Origin: Bacillota bacterium
GTDB lineage: Bacteria; Bacillota; UBA4882; UBA8346
Direction: 5' to 3'
Length of the DNA stretch: 5,302 nucleotides
Assembly: GCA_023435225.1 (NCBI GenBank)
Contig: JAEYRX010000060.1
Location: 1 to 5,302 of the forward strand
Within the stretch, counting starts at the first letter, position 1. Every line of letters starts with the position of its first letter. This document shows positions 1-4,948 of this stretch, in pieces. The position numbers were made by a program, and so were the translations under genes. Below the pieces are notes generated by a model. The model made no database searches and had not been told where the DNA came from. It saw nothing but the letters and a program-made list of their open reading frames with translations.

Positions 1-299
1 ATGAATTAGCCGCTTATATTGATGAGAATTATCAAGTAAAAAAAATGGCTTTATCCCCGGACCGAAAGGCGCTGTTGTTTATTTATAATAGACTCTACCG
101 GTATGGTTTTGCTACAAAAGAAATAGTAGAGGTAGGAGAGTATTTTACCACCGCTTTTTCACCTGATGAAAAATATCTGCTCTATGCAAATGAAGATAAT
201 GACGGTTCTTATCTATATATAGACGAAATAGCCGTTGGTTATGATCTGCCGCCGGTTAGATTATTTAAAGGAAAAGACCCGGATTGGTCGGTAAAATAA
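1..299 (+). CDS. C-terminal end of a beta-propeller (WD40/TolB-like) protein, 5' partial
   Basis: The frame beginning at base 3 is open from the window edge to the TAA at 297-299, giving about 98 visible residues, so the true start lies upstream. The ATG at 45 is internal: it has no ribosome binding site and coding continues in front of it. Two consecutive units carry the strand-turn-strand signature of propeller blades: 'ALSPDRKALLFIY', then 'AFSPDEKYLLYANEDNDGSY' followed by 'LYIDEIA'. The Ser-Pro-Asp turn before a hydrophobic strand is typical of WD40-like/PD40 repeats in TolB-type propellers and related secreted or lipoprotein propellers. The protein ends shortly after with 'DPDWSVK', so these are probably its last blades. 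Whether it is exported, and what it binds, cannot be judged without the N-terminus. The fold call is fairly safe; the function is unknown. Confidence 0.7.
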   Translation, partial: ELAAYIDENYQVKKMALSPDRKALLFIYNRLYRYGFATKEIVEVGEYFTTAFSPDEKYLLYANEDNDGSYLYIDEIAVGYDLPPVRLFKGKDPDWSVK

Positions 300-395
300 A
301 CTTTAATCGGTATTATTTCTTTGGGGAGTGTATTAGATTAAATATACAACTTTCGCACTCGTATTTTAATGCAGTAAAATCAATAGTTTATGGAT

Positions 396-444
396 ATCAA
401 ATTTTGAAAAATCGTTAAGTCGTTCGATATTTTCAAAATTTGAT
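396..444. repeat. Central hairpin of the 347-494 element
   Basis: The arms at 396-410 and 430-444 are perfect 15-bp reverse complements. After a single unpaired A at 429, another four base pairs form (411-414 with 425-428), leaving a ten-base loop (415-424). The stem is almost entirely A/T and has no T-tract directly after it, so it is a poor intrinsic terminator. It is better explained as the internal palindrome of the mobile element, though RNA read through it would fold. Confidence 0.7.
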
Positions 445-449
445 TTTAA

Positions 450-477
450 TTGATATGACTTTACCGCAAGGTATTTT
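450..477 (+). promoter_or_regulatory. Possible sigma-A-type promoter in the right arm of the inverted-repeat element
   Basis: TTGATA (450-455) and TATTTT (472-477) are separated by 16 bp and point toward the gene starting at 554. Each hexamer matches the -35/-10 consensus only in part (TTGACA/TATAAT), and AT-rich DNA yields such pairs by chance. If real, the element would supply the promoter for the downstream small gene. Weak evidence. Confidence 0.22.
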
Positions 478-553
478 TGAGGTGCGAAAGTTGAATTAAA
501 TATAAAGCAATCATAAACATAAAAGCATATTAAAGCAATGGAGGTTTAAACAA

Positions 554-949
554 TTGGGAGTTTGTATTTATTTTAACGGGAAGCTTGAGTCTGAAGAACA
601 TTATTTGGGATTAGTCATGTTTTCAACTAACTATGCTTTGGAACACAACTGGAAAGTGACTAATATTGAAACAGATGGAAAAGTGGGAATTAAGTTATTA
701 GTCCACCAGTTTTGTGATCCAATCTTTTTGAGGTTCGGAGCGGATTGGATATGTCAAGACTATATTAAAACCCAATTTGCCGGAGTAGATTGTCATATAG
801 AAGTGATTAAGTTTTTTCGTGAAATTGAGAGTTTTTTCAAGGAGTTTAGTGTTTTTGATGAAGGCGAATATTGGGATACCGGAGATCGGCAAATACTGGA
901 GGAGCAATTCAATACTACGGCTGGGTTGGTTGAAGAGTGGATAATCTAA
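554..949 (+). CDS. Conserved-looking hypothetical protein, 131 aa
   Basis: I do not recognise a named family with certainty. The TTG start at 554 is chosen because a strong GGAGG (540-544) lies nine bases before it and no ATG fits the N-terminus better. The product has no signal peptide or membrane helix and should be cytoplasmic. It starts with an extended segment (MGVCIYFNGKL) and a charged helix-like stretch. The centre reads 'FLRFGADWICQDYIKTQFAG', followed by 'HIEVIKFFREIESFFKEF' and an acidic motif 'DEGEYWDTGD' near residues 102-111. The TQFAG plus DEGEYWDTGD combination looks like the signature of a small orphan family that I recall from Firmicutes and Bacteroidetes; that recollection is unverified. 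Small cytoplasmic orphans in such strings are often immunity proteins, but nothing here proves it. It follows the inverted-repeat element and precedes the next gene by 46 bases. Confidence 0.8.
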   Translation: MGVCIYFNGKLESEEHYLGLVMFSTNYALEHNWKVTNIETDGKVGIKLLVHQFCDPIFLRFGADWICQDYIKTQFAGVDCHIEVIKFFREIESFFKEFSVFDEGEYWDTGDRQILEEQFNTTAGLVEEWII

Positions 950-995
950 TGCTATCAACCCGTGTTATCCAACGATCCACAAAGGAGAATAAATC

Positions 996-1808
996 ATGAA
1001 GAATATTTTTGTCAACCTCGGTAAAAAGTATCTTCTTGTAGTTGTTTTGGGCTTTTTCCTTTCACCATTTTTTGCATTAGTATTACATCCCGAGAAAGAT
1101 TTCAGGTACCATCTGCTTAATAGCAATAAACCGGAGGTCATAACCGGGGAAACATATAAAAATATAAAGGATAACTCTTACGTGACAATTAACGGGACAA
1201 TTGACCTGGATTCCCTGGTGGTAACCACGGGCTTTCTCGGCGCTGATTTTCATTCTTGTACTTTCCGGTTAAATGGTTTTCCGAAAAACCTGATCCTTTT
1301 TTCGCGGCACGGCGCTTTATGGGAAAGATTGAAAGAAAGTTATACCGCTTCCAAATCTTATACAAACATAACCGATAGTATTCTCCGGCATAAAAATCTC
1401 CCGGGGCAAGATACCATTCCGATGGAGGTTCTACAGGAACTTGATAGCCAAAGCCATTTTGCAGGGCGCATCTATGTTTCTACCGGCATTTTTGAAGAGT
1501 TCGAGTCGTATTACTACCGGAATGAACTGAACCTATCCCGCTATTTTGAGACCATCGGCGAATCATTTTATTTTCAAAGTCTAAGCTCCAGAGCCATTCA
1601 AAAAGCTTTTCCTGATGATAATCCGGCACCGGATCAAGTTTATTATCTATTGGTGAACGAGGAAAAACCTTCCGCTGCTTATATCGCGAACACCAACCTA
1701 GGAGTATTCTTATTCATATTCGGGGTTATGGCGATTGTGGTGTTTTGGTTGGCGTTTATTGCAAGGAAAAACAAGCAAAATAAGGTGGGCGACTTATCGG
1801 TGAAATGA
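996..1808 (+). CDS. Hypothetical membrane protein with two terminal membrane segments, 270 aa
   Basis: The ATG at 996 has AAAGGAG (981-987) eight bases before it, a strong start. One hydrophobic segment at residues 12-31 follows a basic N-terminus with two lysines. A second at about 235-256 is followed by a lysine-rich tail (RKNKQNK). By the positive-inside rule both ends are cytoplasmic, and the roughly 200 residues between them face outside. That domain contains a strand-rich part (SYVTINGTIDLDSLVVTTGF, about residues 60-79), then 'FPKNLILFSRHGALWERLKE' and an aromatic patch ESYYYRNELNLSRYF. Only two cysteines are possible in this region and no catalytic motif is evident. The family is not recognised. 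The next start follows after 39 bases with no terminator, so co-transcription with both neighbours is plausible. A sensor, an envelope anchor or a membrane immunity protein would all fit equally well. Confidence 0.82.
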   Translation: MKNIFVNLGKKYLLVVVLGFFLSPFFALVLHPEKDFRYHLLNSNKPEVITGETYKNIKDNSYVTINGTIDLDSLVVTTGFLGADFHSCTFRLNGFPKNLILFSRHGALWERLKESYTASKSYTNITDSILRHKNLPGQDTIPMEVLQELDSQSHFAGRIYVSTGIFEEFESYYYRNELNLSRYFETIGESFYFQSLSSRAIQKAFPDDNPAPDQVYYLLVNEEKPSAAYIANTNLGVFLFIFGVMAIVVFWLAFIARKNKQNKVGDLSVK

Positions 1809-1847
1809 ATGAAATACCTTAGCCGGTTAAGTCTTGGAGGTACATAA

Positions 1848-2611
1848 ATGGAGTCTCGCGAATCGCGCCAGCCTACATCTAATGATACGCAAAAGAAAGA
1901 AACCATATTTTCCAGTGTATTGCGGATAAATTTTTAGAATACGGATTTGTTTATAAAAACTCAAGAAAAATAATGATTAAAACCAATAATGATCTGGAAC
2001 ATTCCATATCATTCGGTCAATATCGTACTGGAATTTGTAACGGGAAAATTGCAGACATTCCGATTTTTAATTAAAATGGCGCCATCTGAATACTCCTGAT
2101 ATTTAAGGCCAGATGATGTCTAAGCTTGAAGATGCTGCTTTTGCAAAACGATATGATATTTTTTCGGCTTTACTAAAATTTCAGCCTGATTTGACTATAG
2201 TTAATAATGACGGGTTGAATATTCCCGGCGATCCGCAGTTACCGGCTTTTTTAGGGAGATTTTATTATAAATCGCAAGATCTTCAGAAAGCCAAGGAATA
2301 TTTGGTGAAGGCAATTGAATTAAATCCGGCGGATCATACATTACCGGCTTTGCTCGGACAAGTTCATAAAGAAATAAAAACCGGACTGGGTTGGGAACTC
2401 GCTAAGAAACCTTGGCGCATGGATTTAATAAAGCACTACTATGTAATTTGTAAAGAAATAAGAGCCTGGAAAAGAGCTAACGGTGAACTATGATCTTTCG
2501 TATCCAATGTTGGAAATTGTGAAACAAGAATTAATCAGAATTAACGCTCCGCCGGAATTAATCCGTAATCTGGTAACTTCCAAATATATTGTGGTTAAAA
2601 TCAAACATTAA
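1848..2611 (+). pseudogene. Frameshifted remnant of one gene (DUF4304-like/TPR-containing, about 250 aa originally)
   Basis: A good start, ATG 1848 with GGAGG at 1836-1840, opens a frame that stops after 29 codons (1935-1937). The protein-like text then continues in another frame (about 1886-2074, including 'IADKFLEYGFVYKNSRK' and 'NNDLEHSISFGQYRTG'). It moves to a third frame (from about 2071, 'LKWRHLNTPDI', a TAA at 2104, then the long piece to 2493), and finally back to the second frame (2462-2611, 'YPMLEIVKQELIRINAPPEL'). Each piece has convincing amino-acid composition and they abut in order, as expected of one gene hit by at least three indels and a stop. The early piece resembles small DUF4304-like proteins and the middle has a TPR-like helix pair; both assignments are tentative. 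A terminator-like hairpin lies directly after the last stop, which fits the original gene end. Confidence 0.65.
2113..2493 (+). CDS. Longest open piece of the broken gene, TPR-like, 126 aa
   Basis: This open stretch would be called a gene by length alone. The ATG pair at 2113 and 2116 has only a weak AAGG (2105-2108) ahead, and coding-like sequence continues upstream across the TAA at 2104. It is therefore more likely an internal fragment than an intact gene. Residues about 49-80 read like a tetratricopeptide repeat: 'LGRFYYKSQDLQKAKEYL' followed by 'KAIELNPADHTLPALLGQ', with the usual Gly, Tyr, Ala and Asn-Pro positions. TPR helices mediate protein-protein contacts. If translated alone, the product would be a soluble 126-residue protein. 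The reading frame breaks at its end, where coding character passes to the overlapping frame that ends at 2611. Confidence 0.4.
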   Translation: MMSKLEDAAFAKRYDIFSALLKFQPDLTIVNNDGLNIPGDPQLPAFLGRFYYKSQDLQKAKEYLVKAIELNPADHTLPALLGQVHKEIKTGLGWELAKKPWRMDLIKHYYVICKEIRAWKRANGEL

Positions 2612-2614
2612 ATG

Positions 2615-2657
2615 AAAGCTTCTTGGTAAATCAAAAAAAATCATCAAGAAGCTTTTT
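2615..2657 (+). terminator. Intrinsic terminator-like hairpin after the broken gene
   Basis: Perfect 11-bp arms, AAAGCTTCTTG (2615-2625) and CAAGAAGCTTT (2645-2655), enclose a 19-base A-rich loop. Five Ts (2653-2657) run from the end of the stem. The structure begins three bases after the TAA at 2609-2611, where a terminator would be expected. The loop is long and the T-tract short, so efficiency may be moderate. It separates the 554-2611 group from the genes downstream. Confidence 0.65.
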
Positions 2658-2672
2658 CATACCAAAGTATGA

Positions 2673-2687
2673 ATGGAATCATTCCAT
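2673..2687. promoter_or_regulatory. Perfect 7-1-7 palindrome, possible operator
   Basis: ATGGAAT-C-ATTCCAT is a perfect inverted repeat with a one-base centre, lying in non-coding DNA 16 bp past the terminator. The 7-1-7 geometry and AATNATT core are shared by Fur/PerR/Zur-family boxes, but the outer bases do not match any of their consensus sequences. No promoter could be assigned beside it. It is an operator candidate only. Confidence 0.25.
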
Positions 2688-2769
2688 AGTAGAATTTGAT
2701 TTTCACGGGATTTAATTGATAATAAAATTGCAATTCACTTTGTCGGTTTTAGCCACTAAACTTTCTATA

Positions 2770-2853
2770 TATATTGAAAAAAGTTTTGAGTACAACATTC
2801 ACATCCCGGAAGCCGGATGTGAATGGCGAAATTATTGGGCTTTTTTCAACATA
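2770..2853 (+). promoter_or_regulatory. Nested inverted repeat, possible structured leader or decayed terminator
   Basis: An inner hairpin pairs CATTCACATCC (2796-2806) perfectly with GGATGTGAATG (2815-2825) around an eight-base loop. Outer arms TTGAAAAAAG (2774-2783) and CTTTTTTCAA (2840-2849) are also perfect complements, and partial pairing extends outward to about 2770 and 2853. Unpaired stretches of 12 and 14 bases separate the two stems. The structure sits about 100 bases before the GTG at 2951, so as RNA it would form in the leader of that gene. The run of six Ts at 2841-2846 gives it a possible terminator or attenuator character. No known riboswitch or T-box consensus was found. Confidence 0.38.
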
Positions 2854-2937
2854 TGAATCAAGGAAAATATCAATAATCCACGCTTATCCAAGAAACTTAT
2901 TGCAACATATATAGATTATAAAACAAAATGAAAGTAT

Positions 2938-2953
2938 GGAGGTAAACTCCGTG
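2938..2953 (+). promoter_or_regulatory. Ribosome binding site that fixes the GTG start at 2951
   Basis: GGAGG at 2938-2942 is followed after eight bases by GTG (2951-2953). The site lies inside the codons that an ATG start at 2936 would use, so the longer reading would place the ribosome binding site downstream of its own start. Confidence 0.75.
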
Positions 2954-3928
2954 AATAATTCATCATCACGTTTCAGTTTTCTGAATTATATCAATTCCGA
3001 TTTTCAAAAAATGGTCCCGGATTCATCTTTTTGGGCAATCATTAATGCTTCGAAAAGAAAAAGTAAAGGCTGTTTTGAACTGCAACTGAAAAATATTGCC
3101 GAGGTGTTATCCAAACGCCCATTTGAACAACTAATTGTCTATTATGTTAAGTATATCGGTTTTAAGATATTGATTGATACACCCTATTGGTATTCTTTAA
3201 AAATGACTGACTTTGAAAAACAACATTGCCTCTCCTGGATTATACTTCAAAGTAAAAGGTTTTATACCAAATGGCGGGAAGGTTTTTCACAAAGTAAGCG
3301 TCAAAGTACACTTATGAAAAATTATCGGAAAATGAAAACCGACTTCGAAGGAGATCCTTTTATTACGATTATTAATCAATTATTTTATAATGAAACCGGG
3401 TATTACCTCTTTGACGAACGAATATTAAGCGAAACGGACTTTTGGAGAATAATCAACCGCTCGTTGGAGCAAAGCGGCGGCTGTATAAACCAAATGTGCC
3501 GCTTTGTAGAAAATGAACTTAGGAAGCTTAGTTTGCATCAAATAATTATTTTCTACCGATTATTTATTAAAAACCGAATCTTGTCGTATAAATGGGACCT
3601 CTATCAAGCTTTTAAACTCATTACTAATTACCATGATGAAGACAGCTTTGATAGTTTTCGAAACTGGCTGCTTGGCCAGGGAGAAACCTTTTTTAAGGGA
3701 AAACTCGATGATCCGGATTCGTTAGCGGAACTTAAGATAGAAGAATTGATGGAAACATTAGATTCTTACGATTGGTTGGAAGTATTACCGCAATTTATTT
3801 TCAAAGAACGAACCGGCGAACCTCTATGGGACGAGGAGGAACGTAAGAGTTATTTGCCGCAACAAAATTGGGCAGGTTATGAGGTTTATCTGTCAAGATT
3901 GACAGCTAAATACAAAAACAAAAGCTAA
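2951..3928 (+). CDS. Tandem DUF4240-like domain protein, 325 aa
   Basis: The GTG at 2951 is preferred: GGAGG (2938-2942) lies eight bases before it. The in-frame ATG at 2936 overlaps that site and has none of its own. Residues about 161-261 match the DUF4240 pattern I know: 'ETDFWRIINRSLEQSGGC', a helical middle with 'YKWDLYQAFKLI', then 'DSFDSFRNWLLGQG' (231-244) and 'DDPDSLAEL' (253-261). Residues about 24-108 look like a diverged second copy. It keeps 'DSSFWAIINASK' (FW at 27-28, aligned with 164-165) and a late 'LSWIILQSKRFYTKW', but has lost the DPDSL end. The protein has no signal peptide or membrane helix and is probably cytoplasmic. DUF4240 has no established biochemical role. The tail 265-325 is acidic, then tyrosine-rich. 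The domain call is good; the duplication is inferred. Confidence 0.82.
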   Translation: MNNSSSRFSFLNYINSDFQKMVPDSSFWAIINASKRKSKGCFELQLKNIAEVLSKRPFEQLIVYYVKYIGFKILIDTPYWYSLKMTDFEKQHCLSWIILQSKRFYTKWREGFSQSKRQSTLMKNYRKMKTDFEGDPFITIINQLFYNETGYYLFDERILSETDFWRIINRSLEQSGGCINQMCRFVENELRKLSLHQIIIFYRLFIKNRILSYKWDLYQAFKLITNYHDEDSFDSFRNWLLGQGETFFKGKLDDPDSLAELKIEELMETLDSYDWLEVLPQFIFKERTGEPLWDEEERKSYLPQQNWAGYEVYLSRLTAKYKNKS

Positions 3929-3967
3929 AATAACAAATGTCACTTGATTTGACATATATCATATTGA

Positions 3968-4123
3968 ATTGAGTTTTTAAAAACGCCTATCGTCTATTCG
4001 CACTGCTATACCTACCGGCTAGAATATGCCATTAATTTTCTTGGATATACAAAAAATAGAAAACTTTTTAAACTCCACAAAAACATAAAAATGTACCCCG
4101 TAGTCCAAATTAAAAACTTTTGA
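3968..4123 (+). pseudogene. Possible gene remnant without a start codon
   Basis: In the 235-base gap between genes, one frame stays open for 51 codons between TGA stops at 3965 and 4121. Its translation has protein-like composition, for example 'YTYRLEYAINFLGYTKNRKL' and 'HKNIKMYPVVQIKNF'. There is no ATG, GTG or TTG near its beginning and no ribosome binding site, so it is not an intact gene. It may be the tail of a lost gene, or chance openness in AT-rich DNA. Nothing else in the gap stands out except short inverted repeats at 3937-3955 and 3973-3984. Confidence 0.2.
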
Positions 4124-4163
4124 AAATCCGCTGAAAAAGAAGTATTTTAGGAGTGTAAAGTAA

Positions 4164-4916
4164 TTGAACGATCATGAGTATAAGCTAACCTCGAGAGAAA
4201 AAATTAAACTAATCCGGAATGTTATTATTGTAATTCTTTTCGATATACTCATCCTGTCTTTTTATGTGGTAATGATGTACTTCTATCGTAAATTGGATTG
4301 GGTTTCCATAATAGCCTCCATTTTATTTCCGGCCATGTTCATTCCGGTACTTTTGTACATAATCGAGTATTTTAAAGACTTAAAAACCGGCGTCGTTGAA
4401 TTTATCTGCGGACGGGTGGAAGGAACAGAAGAAGAAAGCGGCGGCGATCAACCTTCAAGTTATTACATTGTCGTAAATGGTTCCCGGTATCAAATCGCCT
4501 TTAGAAAATATTTAAAGATTAAAATCAATGATTATGTAACGATCCGCAGGGCGCCGTTTTCCAACTACGTTGTGGATGTATTAATTTCTAATGTTAACGA
4601 TGTTAAAAAGAAAGAGCAGGTGCTTTGTAAATTAAAGTATCTTGATAGAGGCGATATAGCCTGCTTTTCCGGCATTGATATTGCTGCTTGGCGAGAATTC
4701 CTCAATTGTTTGGAAAACAAGCCGATGAGTGCCTTATTTTACGGAGATTTTCCGCTGGTTTTCAACCGGGCCCAAATTAATTACATCAATAAGAAAATAA
4801 CAAACATTGATATAGATCAGGAGAAACACCCAAAGGCTTACACGGCCTATTCAGTTCTGAAAGAATTTTTTGCAGCTTGCAGTATACAAAAAAATGGACA
4901 GGCTTTAATTGAGTAG
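4164..4916 (+). CDS. Hypothetical protein with two N-terminal membrane helices, 250 aa
   Basis: The TTG start at 4164 has AGGAG (4149-4153) ten bases upstream. A basic N-terminus (REKIKLIRN) precedes hydrophobic helices at residues about 20-41 and 46-67, joined by a short turn, so both ends should be cytoplasmic. Residues about 75-140 look like a small beta-rich domain: 'YYIVVNGSRYQIAFRKYLKI' then 'NDYVTIRRAPFSNYVVDV'. This resembles the strand pattern after paired helices in many small membrane proteins of unknown function. Residues about 150-250 form a separate soluble part with 'CFSGIDIAAWREFLNCLE' and a helical end. The family is not recognised. The ankyrin-repeat gene follows after 32 bases without a terminator, so the two probably share a transcript. 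No catalytic motif is visible. Confidence 0.82.
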   Translation: MNDHEYKLTSREKIKLIRNVIIVILFDILILSFYVVMMYFYRKLDWVSIIASILFPAMFIPVLLYIIEYFKDLKTGVVEFICGRVEGTEEESGGDQPSSYYIVVNGSRYQIAFRKYLKIKINDYVTIRRAPFSNYVVDVLISNVNDVKKKEQVLCKLKYLDRGDIACFSGIDIAAWREFLNCLENKPMSALFYGDFPLVFNRAQINYINKKITNIDIDQEKHPKAYTAYSVLKEFFAACSIQKNGQALIE

Positions 4917-4948
4917 TTTTCCCTCAGCAATCAACCAGGGAGGAGTCT

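Larger units (their letters stand above)
337..504. mobile_element. MITE-like inverted-repeat element with direct-repeat flanks
   Basis: The element proper is 347-493 or 494. Its ends are perfect 12-bp inverted repeats, CAACTTTCGCAC (347-358) and GTGCGAAAGTTG (482-493). The same 10-bp word ATTAAATATA lies directly outside the left end (337-346) and one base outside the right end (495-504), as a target-site duplication would. A central stem pairs ATCAAATTTTGAAAA (396-410) perfectly with 430-444, extended by ATCG (411-414) with CGAT (425-428). A weaker pairing joins about 371-381 and 458-467. The element encodes no protein. Size, ends and flanks fit a MITE or internally deleted insertion sequence mobilised in trans. 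IS4-family elements such as IS231 make duplications of about 10-12 bp, which would fit, but the parent family is not identified. Confidence 0.72.
2612..2950. other. Non-coding gap before the DUF4240-like gene
   Basis: This stretch holds the terminator hairpin (2615-2657), the 15-bp palindrome (2673-2687), the nested inverted repeat (2770-2853) and the ribosome binding site of the next gene (2938-2942). I see no protein gene in it. A frame open from a TTG at 2774 to a TAG at 2912 has no ribosome binding site. No promoter with acceptable -35/-10 spacing could be picked out. TATAAA at 2917-2922 is the best isolated -10 look-alike, but it has no partner at the correct distance. Confidence 0.6.

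Noticed and set aside
396..444. Central hairpin as an intrinsic terminator of the beta-propeller gene
   Set aside because: The stem is nearly all A/T and is not followed by a T-tract; the surrounding terminal repeats and direct repeat explain it better as part of a mobile element.
698..958. 86-codon open frame on the minus strand
   Set aside because: It lies opposite the 554-949 gene, has no convincing ribosome binding site on that strand, and its translation looks like an antisense reading of the forward protein.
1679..1906. 75-codon open frame on the minus strand
   Set aside because: It overlaps the end of the membrane-protein gene and the start of the broken gene. The product has no domain-like pattern and the forward reading is clearly better.
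2774..2914. 46-codon frame from a TTG in the gap before the DUF4240-like gene
   Set aside because: No ribosome binding site, overlap with the nested inverted repeat, and no recognisable motif.
2936..2950. ATG at 2936 as start of the DUF4240-like gene
   Set aside because: The only strong Shine-Dalgarno site (2938-2942) lies downstream of this ATG and is correctly spaced for GTG 2951.
3937..3984. TTGACA at 3949 as a -35 box, plus the ATGTCA/TGACAT repeat and the GTTTTTAAAAAC palindrome nearby
   Set aside because: No -10 hexamer lies 15-19 bp downstream of the TTGACA, and the palindromes are short and A/T-rich enough to occur by chance.
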